Source of the DNA: JAUXFS01 sp963772635
Lineage (GTDB): Bacteria; Pseudomonadota; Alphaproteobacteria; Rhodospirillales; Defluviicoccaceae
Length of the DNA: 64,000 bases
Assembly: GCA_963772635.1 (NCBI GenBank)
Contig: CAVYYK010000035.1
Span: 62,001 to 126,000 of the forward strand
Reading direction: 5' to 3'
Positions 27,722 through 36,814 of the stretch are shown here, piece after piece. How positions within the stretch are numbered: position 1 is the stretch's first letter; each line of letters opens with the position of its first letter. The notes beneath the pieces were generated by a model, which was not told the origin of the DNA, did not search any database, and saw only the letters and a list, made by a program, of their open reading frames with translations. The position numbers and the translations under genes are program-made.

Positions 27722-29149
27722 CCCTTGACGCAGATCAGCGGTTCGAGGCGCGCCACCTTGCGGGCGAGGCCGGCGCGGTCGGCGGCGTCGACCACGGCGC
27801 CGACGTCCTTGTAGGCGCCGGGAGCCTCCTCGGCGATGCCGCGGTAGGATCCGCTGCGGACGAGGATGCCCCTCTCCGCCAGATCGTCGATCACCGCGCG
27901 TCCCTTCCAGCGCTTGTGGGCGGCGTTGCGGCTCATCGACCGGCCGGCGCCGTGGCAGGCGGAACCGAACGCCCGTTTCATCCCCTCGGTGGTTCCCCGC
28001 AGGATGTAGGAGCTGGTGCCCATGGTGCCGCCGATCAGCACCGGCTGGCCGACGGCGCGGAGCGCCTCCGGAATGTCCGGGTGGCCGGGGCCAAAGGCGC
28101 GGGTCGCTCCCTTGCGGTGGACGTAGAGGGAGCGGAGGCGGCCGTCGACCTCGTGCTCCTCGACCTTGCAGGTGTTGTGGGAGACGTCGTAGAGCAGGGT
28201 CAGCTCCGCCTTCGGCAGCTCGCTCGCGAACACCTCCCGCGCCAGGTGGGTGATGATCTGGCGGTTGGCCAGCGCGCAGTTGATCGCCGCGCGCATGGCG
28301 CCGAGGTAGTGGCGGCCTTCCTCGGAACGGATCGGCGCGCATGCCAGTTCGCGCTCGGGGAGGCGGATGCCCTGTCGGGCGGCGGAGACCACCATCTCGC
28401 GCAGCGCCTCGGTGCCGATCTGATGGCCGAGGCCGCGCGAGCCGCAGTGGATGCTGAGCACCGCGTCTCCCTCCTCGAGCCCGAACGCCCGGGCGGCTTC
28501 CGGGTCGTGGATTTCGGCGACCCGCTGCACCTCCAGATAGTGGTTGCCGGAGCCCAGCGTGCCCATTTCCTTGGTCTGGCGCTGCTTGGCCTTGTCGGAG
28601 ACGAAGTCGGGGCGGGCGCCGGCCATCCGGCCCCGTTCCTCGGTATGGGCGAGGTCGGCGGCGTCGCCCCATCCCGATTCCACCGCCCAGGCCGCCCCGC
28701 CGGCCAGCATCGCGTCCATCTCCGCCGGCGACAGCGTAATCGCGCCGGTGCTGCCGACGCCCGGCCGGAACGTGGGCGAGCAGCGCGTCGGCGAGCCGCG
28801 CCTGGCAGGCGAGGACATCGTCGGCGGTGACCCCGGTCAGCAATGTGCGCACGCCGCAGGATACGTCGAAGCCGACGCCGCCGGCCGAGATCACCCCGCC
28901 CTCGTCCGGGTCGAAGGCGGCGACGCCGCCGATCGGAAAGCCGTAGCCCCAGTGGGCGTCGGGCATGGCGTAGGACGCCGTGACGATGCCGGGCAGGGTG
29001 GCGACGTTGGCCACCTGCTCGAACACCTTGTCCTCCATTTCCCGGACCAGGGCCTTGCCGGCGAAGATGATCGCCGGCACCCGCATCGCCCCTTGCGCCG
29101 GGATCTCCCACTCGTAGGTGCCGCGCCGGATCAATCTGGAGGCGTTCAT
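27718..29149 (-). CDS. rtcB: RtcB, RNA-splicing ligase (one frame break)
   Basis: GTP- and Mn-dependent ligase joining 2',3'-cyclic phosphate (or 3'-phosphate) RNA ends to 5'-OH ends. Recognised from MPDAHWGYGFPIGGVAAFD, GGVGFDVSCGVRTL, GTLGSGNHYLEVQ, HCGSRGLGHQIG, HRKGATRAFGPGH and the active-site guanylylated histidine in ACHGAGRSMSR. The frame breaks near 28771, where LLAHVP must be joined to PGVGSTGAITL by removing one G. That restores 476 residues. It sits between archease and the DUF72 gene. Confidence 0.92.
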
Positions 29150-29163
29150 TTCCGATCAGTTCC

Positions 29164-29583
29164 TCAAACGTCGACCACACACTGGGCGATCCAACTTCCC
29201 TCTCGTTCCGCGACCCGGAGCTCGGTGAAGGTGGCGCCCTTGACCTCGACCGCCGGCGCGTGGCGCGAGCGGTCCAGCGGTTCGCCGCGGGCGGCGGCGG
29301 TGAGCCGACCTTCGCTGATATGGACCTCGAAGCCGCCGAAAACCATGCCCCGCGCCGCCATCTCGAAGATCACCGCGTTGAGCCAGTCGACCAGCAGGAT
29401 CTCGTCGTCGGGCGCCGCGCAGGCGATATCGACGCTGGACGTCGGCGAGACCTCGTCCGGGTCGACGACGACGGCGGTGAGCGCCCGCGCCGCCTCCTCG
29501 AATGCCGCCTCGATGGTGGGGCCGAAACCGCGCACCCCGATGTCGGCCCCATGCTCGAAGTGGGTCCACCCACGCTCGGTCAT
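29164..29583 (-). CDS. Archease, RtcB activator
   Basis: A 139-residue protein of the archease family that promotes guanylylation and multiple turnover of RtcB. The start MTERGWTHFEHGADIGVRGF carries the conserved HxADIG element. DEILLVDWLNAVIFEMAARG and VKGATFTELRV are typical later segments. It is the first gene of the operon, 14 bp before rtcB. The ATG at 29583 is preferred over in-frame upstream codons because the conserved domain begins immediately. Confidence 0.9.
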   Translation of the reverse strand: MTERGWTHFEHGADIGVRGFGPTIEAAFEEAARALTAVVVDPDEVSPTSSVDIACAAPDDEILLVDWLNAVIFEMAARGMVFGGFEVHISEGRLTAAARGEPLDRSRHAPAVEVKGATFTELRVAEREGSWIAQCVVDV

Positions 29584-29676
29584 GTCTTTCCCCAACAACC
29601 CCTTAGATGACGGTTTCACGCCGGGCTCGGTTGTGTCAACTTCATGGTACAAGTTTGGGTCGGGAAGGGGACGGCG

Positions 29677-31368
29677 ATGGCGAAGTTATGGAAGCGGTCT
29701 CAAACGCGAACCGGCGGGCGGCTGGTGGTCGACGCGTTGCGCGCGCACGGGGTCGATACCGTGTTCTGCGTGCCGGGCGAGAGCTATCTTCCGGTCCTCG
29801 ACGCGCTTTACGACGCCCAGGACGATATCACCGTCGTCACCTGCCGGCACGAGCACGGCGCCGCCGACATGGCGGAGGCCTACGGCAAGCTCACCGGCCG
29901 GCCGGGGGTCTGCCTGGTCACCCGCGGCCCCGGCGCCTGCAACGCCAGCATCGGCGTCCATACCGCGTTCCAGGACTCGACGCCGATGGTGATGCTGGTC
30001 GGCCAGGTGCAACGCTCCCATCTCGGCCGGGAGGCGTTCCAGGAGGTGGACTTCACCCGGATGTTCGGTCCCCTGGCCAAGCACGCGGCCCAGGTGGACA
30101 GGCCCGAAGACCTTCCCGGGCTTATCGCCGAGGCGTTTCATCTCGCCCTGTCGTTGCGGCCGGGACCGGTGGTGCTGGCGCTGCCGGAGGACGTGCTCGA
30201 GGAGACCGCCGACGCCGCCGACGTCAAGCCGCTCGAGCCGTTGCGGCCGAAACCCGACCCGGGACTGCTGGAGCGGCTGCATCACGTTCTCGGCGATGCC
30301 GAGCGGCCGCTGATGATCATCGGCGGCGGCGGCTGGTCCGAACGGGCGCGGGCGGATATCAACGCTTTCGTCGCGGCCAACAACCTGCCCACCTGTTGCT
30401 CGTTCCGCCGCCACGACATCATCGACAACCGCCATCCCAATTTCGTCGGCGAGATGGGCATCAGCCCCCCTCGGGCGCTGGTGGAAAGGGCGAAAGCCGC
30501 CGATCTGTTGTTGGCGGTGGGCACCCGGCTGGGCGATATCGTCAGTCAGGGCTACACCCTGATCGAACCGCACAACCACGGTCCCGCCCTGGTCCACGTC
30601 CATGCGGACGCGGAGGAACTGGGGCGGGTGTTCGAGCCGGCGCTGGCGATTCCCTCGGGCATGGCGGAATTCGCCGCCGCCGTCCGGGCGATGGCGCCGG
30701 TCGCCGGCGAGCGATGGAGCGCGTGGGCGAGCGAGGCCAGGGCCGACTACGTCGCCGACAGAACCATACCCGCTTACGACGGGGCCCTCGATCTCGGCCG
30801 GGTGACGGCGGAACTCGAGAAGTTGTTGACCGCCAACGCGGTGGTGACGGTGGACGCCGGCAACTTCAGTGGCTGGCCGCAGCGGTTCCTCAGCTACGGC
30901 GGCGGCCGGCGGCTGCTCGGCGCGGCCAACGGCGCCATGGGCTACGCGGTGCCGGCGGCGGTGGCGGCGAAGATCGCCGATCCGGATCGGATGGTGGTCG
31001 CCTTCGTCGGCGACGGCGGCTTCGGCATGACCGGCCAGGAGCTGGCGACCGCCCTGCACTACGGCGTGACGCCGGTGATCCTGGTGTTCAACAACGGCAT
31101 GTACGGCACCATCCGCATGCACCAGGAGCGCAGCTATCCGCAACGGACCATCGCCACCCGGCTGGTCAACCCGGACTTCGCCGCCCTGGCGCGGGCCTAC
31201 GGCGCCCACGGCGAGACGGTCGAGCGGACGGAGCAGTTCGTTCCGGCGTTCGAGCGGTCGCTCGCGTCGGGCAAGGCGGCGGTGATCGAACTGATGACCG
31301 ATCCCGAGATCATCTCCACCCGCACCACCCTGAGCGCCATCCGCCAAGCGGCGAAGAAGGGGGAGTAG
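29677..31368 (+). CDS. Thiamine diphosphate-dependent enzyme, acetolactate-synthase-like
   Basis: A 563-residue ThDP enzyme of the acetolactate synthase/benzoylformate decarboxylase family. The activating glutamate is in CRHEHGAADMAEAYG (E59). The central domain carries MLVGQVQRSHLGREAFQEVD. The ThDP/Mg motif runs from FVGDGGFGMTGQELATALHY (starting near residue 443) to VFNNGMYGTIRMHQ. It lacks the FAD-binding signature that would make it certainly AHAS, so the substrate is open. ATG 29677, with GAAGGGG upstream, is preferred over 29644. It is divergent from archease and followed by an alcohol dehydrogenase, suggesting 2-oxoacid to aldehyde to alcohol chemistry. Confidence 0.85.
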   Translation: MAKLWKRSQTRTGGRLVVDALRAHGVDTVFCVPGESYLPVLDALYDAQDDITVVTCRHEHGAADMAEAYGKLTGRPGVCLVTRGPGACNASIGVHTAFQDSTPMVMLVGQVQRSHLGREAFQEVDFTRMFGPLAKHAAQVDRPEDLPGLIAEAFHLALSLRPGPVVLALPEDVLEETADAADVKPLEPLRPKPDPGLLERLHHVLGDAERPLMIIGGGGWSERARADINAFVAANNLPTCCSFRRHDIIDNRHPNFVGEMGISPPRALVERAKAADLLLAVGTRLGDIVSQGYTLIEPHNHGPALVHVHADAEELGRVFEPALAIPSGMAEFAAAVRAMAPVAGERWSAWASEARADYVADRTIPAYDGALDLGRVTAELEKLLTANAVVTVDAGNFSGWPQRFLSYGGGRRLLGAANGAMGYAVPAAVAAKIADPDRMVVAFVGDGGFGMTGQELATALHYGVTPVILVFNNGMYGTIRMHQERSYPQRTIATRLVNPDFAALARAYGAHGETVERTEQFVPAFERSLASGKAAVIELMTDPEIISTRTTLSAIRQAAKKGE

Positions 31369-31390
31369 GGGGGCGGAGAGGGGTGACCAG

Positions 31391-32377
31391 ATGCATGCGA
31401 TGATGCTCGACGCCCCTGGGCGGCCGCTCGAATACCGCCGATGCCCGAGGCCGGAGCCCGGGCCGGGACAGGTGCTGGTCGAGGTGTCGGCGTGCGCGGT
31501 GTGCCGGACCGATCTGCACGTGGTCGACGGCGATCTCACGGAGCCGAAGCTGCCGATCGTCCCGGGCCACGAAATCGTCGGCCGGGTGGTCGAGAGCGGC
31601 GACGGGGTCGAGGCGTTCGCTGTGGGCGAGCGGGTCGGCATCCCGTGGCTGGGATGGACCTGCGGCGAATGCCGCTACTGCCGCTCCGGACAGGAGAACC
31701 TGTGTCCCAACGCCCGCTTCACCGGCTACCAGATCGACGGCGGCTACGCCGACTACACCGTCGCCGACGCCCGCTACTGTTTTCCCATCCACGGGGACTA
31801 CTCGGACGCGGAAGCCGCGCCGCTGCTGTGCGCCGGGCTGATCGGCTATCGCTCGTTGCGGATGGCCGGCGACGCCGAACGCCTCGGCATCTACGGCTTC
31901 GGCGCGGCGGCGCACATCGTCGCCCAGGTCGCCCGCCATCAGGGCCGGCGGCTGTTCGCCTTCACCCGTCCGGGGGACGTGACGGCGCAGGCGTTCGCCG
32001 GCAGGCTCGGTGCCGAATGGACCGGCGGCTCCGACGAGGCGCCGCCGGAGGAATTGGACGCGGCGATCATTTTCGCGCCGATCGGCGCGCTGGTGCCGGC
32101 GGCGCTCCGGGCGATCCGCCCCGGCGGCGTGGTCGTCTGCGGCGGCATCCACATGAGCGACATTCCGGCGTTTCCCTACGACATCCTGTGGCGCGAGAAA
32201 CGCCTGGTCTCGGTCGCCAACCTGACCCGCGCCGACGGCGAGGCCTTCCTGGAGCTGGCGCCGAAGGTGCCGGTGAAAACCGAGATCGAGACATTTCCCA
32301 TGGATCAGGCCAACGAGGCATTGCGCCGCCTGCGCGAAGGCGAGCTCACCGGCGCCGCCGTGCTGGTTCCCCGGTGA
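31391..32377 (+). CDS. Zinc-dependent alcohol dehydrogenase (AdhA-like MDR)
   Basis: A 328-residue medium-chain dehydrogenase. Catalytic zinc ligands are C38 in CAVCRTDLH and H60-E61 in PGHE. The structural zinc cysteines C91, C94, C97 and C105 are all present in CGECRYCRSGQENLC. The nucleotide fold begins IYGFGAAAH. LCAGLIGYRSLRMA and GGIHMSDIPAFPYDILW match the NADPH-linked AdhA branch acting on short-chain aldehydes and alcohols. It begins 22 bp after the ThDP enzyme, so it probably works on that enzyme's product. Confidence 0.88.
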   Translation: MHAMMLDAPGRPLEYRRCPRPEPGPGQVLVEVSACAVCRTDLHVVDGDLTEPKLPIVPGHEIVGRVVESGDGVEAFAVGERVGIPWLGWTCGECRYCRSGQENLCPNARFTGYQIDGGYADYTVADARYCFPIHGDYSDAEAAPLLCAGLIGYRSLRMAGDAERLGIYGFGAAAHIVAQVARHQGRRLFAFTRPGDVTAQAFAGRLGAEWTGGSDEAPPEELDAAIIFAPIGALVPAALRAIRPGGVVVCGGIHMSDIPAFPYDILWREKRLVSVANLTRADGEAFLELAPKVPVKTEIETFPMDQANEALRRLREGELTGAAVLVPR

Positions 32378-32402
32378 TTTCATAACGGAGCAAGGAGAGC
32401 CC

Positions 32403-33065
32403 GTGTCCAATCGCACGATCGCCGTCGACGACCGACTTTACCAATACCTGTGCGAGGTTTCGCTGCGCGAGACCGAGCTGATGCGCCGGCTTCGCGCCGA
32501 AACGCTGGCGATGCCGCGAGCAAGTATGCAGATCGCGCCCGAGCAGGGGCAGTTCATGGCGTTTCTGGTGCGGCTGATCGGCGCCCAGCGGATCGTCGAG
32601 GTCGGCACCTTCACCGGCTACAGCGCGCTCTGCATGGCCGAGGCGCTGCCCGCGACCGGGCGCTTGGTCGCCTGCGACGTCAACGCCGATTGGACGGCCA
32701 TCGCGCGGCGCTACTGGGCCGAGGCCGGGATCGCCGATCGCATCGATCTCAGGCTGGCGCCGGCGCTGGACACCCTCGACGCATTGATCGCCGGCGGCGA
32801 GGCGGGGCGGTTCGACTTCGCCTTCATCGATGCCGACAAGGAGAACTATCGCGGCTATTACGAGCGGGTTCTGGCGTTGCTGCGGTCCGGCGGTCTTGTC
32901 GCCGTCGACAACGTGCTGTGGGGCGGCAGCGTTGTCGATCCGGCGAAACGGGACAAAGACACCGAGGCGATCCGGGCGTTCAACAAGGCGTTGCTGGGCG
33001 ATGCGCGCATCGACCTCAGCCTGGTGCCGATCGGCGACGGCCTGACCCTTGCCCGCAAGCGGTAG
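32403..33065 (+). CDS. Class I SAM-dependent O-methyltransferase
   Basis: A 220-residue methyltransferase of the caffeoyl-CoA/catechol O-methyltransferase family. The SAM-binding motif IVEVGTFTGYSALCMAEALP and the acidic loop RLVACDVNADW are clear. The metal/catalytic aspartates lie in DFAFIDADKENYRGYYE and the closing segment is LVAVDNVLWGGSVVDP. It starts 25 bp after the alcohol dehydrogenase in the same direction and may modify a phenolic product, though the substrate cannot be read from sequence. Confidence 0.9.
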   Translation: MSNRTIAVDDRLYQYLCEVSLRETELMRRLRAETLAMPRASMQIAPEQGQFMAFLVRLIGAQRIVEVGTFTGYSALCMAEALPATGRLVACDVNADWTAIARRYWAEAGIADRIDLRLAPALDTLDALIAGGEAGRFDFAFIDADKENYRGYYERVLALLRSGGLVAVDNVLWGGSVVDPAKRDKDTEAIRAFNKALLGDARIDLSLVPIGDGLTLARKR

Positions 33066-33076
33066 GCTGAGGGTCT

Positions 33077-33330
33077 GTTGGGGAATAGGTGATGGGTTTG
33101 GCGGGAGCGATTTTTCGCCGGGGTCAGGAGCGGGCGGCGCGGTGGGGTGGGGTCCCCATGAGCCGCCCGCGACGCCGCCCCGGCGAAAAAGCGCCCCGTC
33201 CCTCCGGGATCCGGCGCCATCGGCCCGCTGCCGCGTCGCTCGTCGTCGAATATGTCCTGCATGTCCTTCCTCCTCGCTTCTAACAGCGGGCCAATGGCGC
33301 TCGGACCAAACGCGTCACCTATTCCCCAAC
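33077..33330. repeat. Nested inverted-repeat element spanning the 5' end of the livH fusion gene
   Basis: The outer arms, GTTGGGGAATAGGTGA at 33077-33092 and its perfect complement at 33315-33330, enclose 222 bp; with mismatches the arms extend to about 34 bp. Inside lies a second perfect pair, TTTTTCGCCGGGG (33111-33123) with its complement at 33178-33190, plus a GC-rich inner stem. The right arm lies within the coding region of the next gene. The organisation suggests a small mobile or structured element; I do not recognise its family. Confidence 0.6.
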
Positions 33331-34662
33331 GACTAAGGCGATTTCGCGCATGGGCGGCGCTTGCGTTTGCGCTGACCGTCGCCGGATGCGGCATCGACCT
33401 GGATCAGGTCAGGGTCTGTCAGCGGCTCATTCCGGCGTTCGAGAAACATCCCGAGAGCGTCGAGATCCTCCGCCACGAACACCACGGATCCGCCAAGAAT
33501 TCGATCGTCGTCCACTATCGTTCGCGCGACGACGAGAACACGTCGAGCGAACACTGGGTCGCGTGCTGGTTCGGCGGCACGATGTTCGGGTCCGGCCGGC
33601 TGACGCTTGAGGGGGTGAGCACCGACCGCCGCGACCTCCTGTCGCCGGTCCAGTTTCAGATGCTGCAGATCTGGATGCGGATCGCCGGGCCCGATGCGGT
33701 ACCTGTGGACCGGGAGCGCGGCCCGTACGACCCTTCCGCGTCCGATGGGCTTTATCTGCTCCAGTCTCTGGTCAACGCGCTGGCGAAGTCCAGCGTTTAC
33801 GTCCTGGTGGCGATCGGCTTCACCCTCGTCTACGGCGTCATCAACCGTCTCAACCTCGCCCTCGGCGAAATTTCGACCATTGCCGCGTACGGTGCGTTCA
33901 TCGGCATGACGGTGCTGTCGGCGGCCGGCAGCGGATGGTTCGGCGCCGGGCTGCTGCTGGTTCTGGTGGGCGCATTGGTGATCAGCGCGCTGTTCAACAT
34001 GGTGACCGAGAGGATTGGTGTTCCGGCCGCTGCGCGGCGCCTCCACCCAGGCGCCGTTGATCGCGACCATCGGGCTGGCGATTTTCCTCCGCGAGTTCAT
34101 GCGTCTGGCGCAGGGGTCGCGGGACCGCTGGCTGCAGCCGATGACCGCGGAGGCTTATCCGATCGCCGGCGGCGACGGTTTCTCGGTGTCGATCAGCCCC
34201 GGGCAGGTGATCATCGTCGGGCTGACCGTGGCGTTGTGCGGCGCGCTGGGGTTGCTGATGATGCGGAGTTCCTTTGGACGCCATTACCGGGCGTGCTGCG
34301 ACGACTTTCGGATGGCGGCGCTGCTCGGCGTTCACGTCGACCGCACGGTGGCCGCGACCTTCGCGTTGAGCGCCGTCTTCGCCGGGACGGCGGGGGTGAT
34401 GATGGTCCTCTACTACGGCACCGTCGCCGCCTACATGGGCGTGGTCATCGGCTTCAAGGCGCTGGTCGCGGCGGTGGTCGGCGGCATCGGATCGATCGCC
34501 GGGGCGATCGTCGGCGGCGTGGTGATCGGCCTCGTGGAGTCGCTGTGGTCGGCGTACTTCACCGGCGCCTACCGGGACATCATCGTCTTCGGCCTGCTCG
34601 CCGCGATGCTGGTGTTCCGCCCCAACGGCCTGCTCGGCCGGACGTCGGCGCGGGGCGATTGA
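33294..34662 (+). CDS. livH: Branched-chain amino acid ABC permease (LivH) with N-terminal lipoprotein-like domain, one frame break
   Basis: The N-terminal ~145 residues start with a lipoprotein-type signal (ALAFALTVAGC, lipobox cysteine) and a short globular domain. The chain then runs into a LivH permease: LVNALAKSSVYVLVAIGFTL, NRLNLALGEISTIAAYGAF, APLIATIGLAIFLREFMRLA and the AVVGGIGSIAGAIVGGVVIG motif of LivH/LivM. The frame breaks near 34018; removing one G joins NMVTERI to VFRPLRGAS and gives 455 residues. ATG 33294 is the most likely start, with 33252 possible. No other Liv subunit is adjacent. Confidence 0.8.
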
Positions 34663-34804
34663 CGCTTCCGGTGGCGGGCCCTCTATAGACAGGATTGGTC
34701 CAGCAGCACCCGTCTAACGGGAGCGCCTTGCGCGTCGGGCCGTTGCGAGGCACATTCAATCCGCCAAGGGTACTGCGTGGGGCAAATCCGGAGAAAAGAC
34801 GGAC

Positions 34805-35587
34805 ATGGGACAACGAACCGCACTGATTACCGGCGCCTCCGATTTCGTCGGCCCGCCGGCCGTGGACGCCCTGGCCGAAGCGGGCTTTCGGGTGCTGGTA
34901 CAGGATGCTTCGTTCGCGTCGGAGGACTTTGGCGACGCTATCGCGACGCGCATCCGGCCGCTGAACGCATCGACGTCCCCGAGCCTGCCGACGCCGTTGC
35001 GGTGGCATGGAGCAGGCCGGACGCATCGACGCCCTCGTCAGCAACGACCATCACCCGGCGAAGTCCTGCCCGACCGAGGATGCCGATCCGACGAACTGGA
35101 CCGCTCGTTGGCGGTGCTCGTGGTTCGTCCTTTCCGACTGATGCAGGCCGCCATCCCGCTGTTGAAAGCGCAGGGGGGCGGAAACGTCGTGATGATCACG
35201 TCTTGCCGGACGCAACTGCCGATGGCCGGCGGCGCGATCCCGGACATGTGCCGGGCCGCCGAGAACGCGCTCGTGCGTTCGCTCGCCATCGAGCTCGCGC
35301 CGGCAAACATCGCCGTCAACGCCATTGCCCCCAACTTCCTGTACAGCGAGGCCTATTACCCCCGCGCCGTGTTCATCGACGATCCGGCGGGGCGGGCGTT
35401 TGTCGAGGCAAGCGTGCCCGCGGGCCGGCTGGGAGAGCCGGCGGAGGTGGGGGAGGTCGTCCGCTTTCTCGCGACCACCAAGGCGCGGTTCCTGACCGGT
35501 GCTGTCATCGACTTTTCCGGCGGTTGGCCCGCAGCGCCTGTCCGGCCGAAGTCGGGTAAGCCTGGCTGGCGGGAGATCGGTGAATGA
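34805..35587 (+). pseudogene. SDR oxidoreductase resembling halohydrin dehalogenases (frame shifted three times, catalytic Tyr absent)
   Basis: Short-chain dehydrogenase fold: N-terminal ALITGASDFVGPPAVDALAE, then VVMITSCRTQLPMAGG, NIAVNAIAPNFLYSEAYYPR and FLTGAVIDFSGGWP, closest in style to halohydrin dehalogenase-like SDRs. The middle is broken: RIDVPEPADAVAVA, MEQAGRIDALVSNDHHPAKS and LDRSLAVLVVRPFRL occur in three successive frames, each shift compatible with one missing base. At the YxxxK position the sequence is PDMCR, so the tyrosine is replaced while an arginine follows. Its stop overlaps the DUF488 start. Confidence 0.7.
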
Positions 35588-35952
35588 CGATACGGATCAA
35601 GCGCGTATACGAGCCCCCCAGCGCCGGCGACGGACGACGGATACTCGTCGATCGCCTGTGGCCCCGTGGCCTGTCCAAGGAAGATGCCAGGCTCTACTAC
35701 TGGGCCCGGGAAATCGCCCCGTCCGACGCGTTGCGCCAGTGGTACGGCCACGATCCCGACAAGTGGCAGGAGTTCAAGTCGAGGTACTTCGCCGAACTCG
35801 ACGCCAACCCGGACGGTTTCGCCGAGCTCCGTCGAAACATGGGGGAGGGCGCCGTCACCTTCCTCTTCTCCTCCAAGGAACCGCGGCTCAACAACGCCGT
35901 CGCCCTGAAGGAGTATTTCGAACCCGCGGCGCGAAGCTCTCCATCCGACTGA
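35584..35952 (+). CDS. DUF488 family protein
   Basis: A 122-residue protein of the DUF488 family, function unknown. It is recognised from IRIKRVYEPPSAGDGRRILV, then DRLWPRGLSK, a lysine/tryptophan-rich middle (APSDALRQWYGHDPDKWQEF) and TFLFSSKEPRLNNAVALKEY at the end. The ATG overlaps the stop of the SDR gene (ATGA), suggesting translational coupling. The frame is intact. Confidence 0.88.
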   Translation: MTIRIKRVYEPPSAGDGRRILVDRLWPRGLSKEDARLYYWAREIAPSDALRQWYGHDPDKWQEFKSRYFAELDANPDGFAELRRNMGEGAVTFLFSSKEPRLNNAVALKEYFEPAARSSPSD

Positions 35953-36094
35953 CAGCCATTCGGAAAACTCTGGCCCCTGTTCGGTTTCAACGTGCTACCC
36001 GATTTGGGGTTTCGTTCGATGGATGTTCACACGAGATTGACGTCATGCAGGGCTATCCGTAGAGTTGGTGCAATCGATCTCCGAGGAGCGACCG

Positions 36095-36301
36095 GTGGCG
36101 ACGAAGATAGGATCTCCATTCGACCGACGTTTCAAGCTGGTTGACGACATTGGCGAAACCATAACGCTGGAGCAGGCGGCCGTTCCAATGACGGCCGAGC
36201 AGAAATGCGAGTTGGACATCCGTCTCGAAGTCTACCGAGCCATTCGCGACCTGGGCGATCCCGCGGGCGAGGTCATTGAGAGAATTCGCGCTCGATTATG
36301 A
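36095..36301 (+). CDS. Small unrecognised protein
   Basis: A 68-residue protein, MATKIGSPFDRRFKLVDDIG and so on, with a predicted helical C-terminal half (TAEQKCELDIRLEVYRAIRD). GTG 36095 has GAGGAG six bases upstream. I do not recognise the family. It stands first in a run of three tiny genes with DUF4160 and DUF2442 proteins, a neighbourhood seen with toxin-antitoxin-like modules, so an antitoxin-like role is possible but unproven. Confidence 0.5.
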   Translation: MATKIGSPFDRRFKLVDDIGETITLEQAAVPMTAEQKCELDIRLEVYRAIRDLGDPAGEVIERIRARL

Positions 36302-36328
36302 CCGTCTGTAGTCCTGTGCGTTGACGAA

Positions 36329-36568
36329 ATGAGCCCGACGGTTCTCTATGACGGTGAGTATCGCTTTTTTTTCTTCTCTCGTGAGGAATCCCGGATGCAC
36401 GTTCACGTGCATTGCCCCGATGGGGAAGCAAAATTCTGGCTTGAGCCGGAGATCGAGCTGGCCAAGAATTACCGGTTGTCTCGGCGGCGTTTGGGACAAA
36501 TCGAACGACTGATAGAGGCGCACTACGATGAACTCTCCAAGGCCTGGAAAAAGCACTTTGGCGACTGA
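36329..36568 (+). CDS. DUF4160 protein
   Basis: A 79-residue protein matching the DUF4160 pattern: a start like SPTVLYDGEYRFFFFSREES, the histidine-rich strand MHVHVHCPDGEAKFWLEPEI, then LSRRRLGQIERLIEAHYDEL and a C-terminal WKKHFGD. The biochemical role of the family is unknown. A DUF2442 gene follows 26 bp downstream; DUF4160 and DUF2442 genes are frequently paired, and the pair is suspected to be a toxin-antitoxin-like module. Confidence 0.82.
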   Translation: MSPTVLYDGEYRFFFFSREESRMHVHVHCPDGEAKFWLEPEIELAKNYRLSRRRLGQIERLIEAHYDELSKAWKKHFGD

Positions 36569-36594
36569 AGTGAACTGATATCTCGAGTTATGGG

Positions 36595-36792
36595 GTGTGG
36601 TTGCTATCCGAAGGCCGGGAACTGTTCATGTCATACGACGATTTTCCGTGGTTCAAGGAGGCGCCTGTCGGGAAAATCATCAATGTCCAAGAGCTGTCAC
36701 CCGGCCATTTCTATTGGCCGGAGTTGGACATAGATCTGGGAATTGAAACGATCGAGCATCCGGAGAGATTTCCCCTGAAGGCAGGAATATAG
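36595..36792 (+). CDS. DUF2442 protein
   Basis: A 65-residue protein of the DUF2442 family. The sequence MWLLSEGRELFMSYDDFPWF matches the usual strand-turn pattern in which a sequence-divergent first half is followed by FYWPELDIDLGIETI. The GTG start at 36595 gives a family-typical N terminus. It follows the DUF4160 gene in the same direction and is probably co-transcribed with it. Confidence 0.78.
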   Translation: MWLLSEGRELFMSYDDFPWFKEAPVGKIINVQELSPGHFYWPELDIDLGIETIEHPERFPLKAGI

Positions 36793-36814
36793 CAGTCGTC
36801 GTGGTCGATGATGA

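Noticed and set aside
29686..31641. A 651-codon minus-strand frame opposite the ThDP enzyme and alcohol dehydrogenase
   Set aside because: Composition is that of a shadow frame, no motifs are present, and the plus-strand genes are complete.
36296..36556. Minus-strand frame opposite the DUF4160 gene
   Set aside because: The plus-strand product matches DUF4160 closely; the opposite frame is its shadow.
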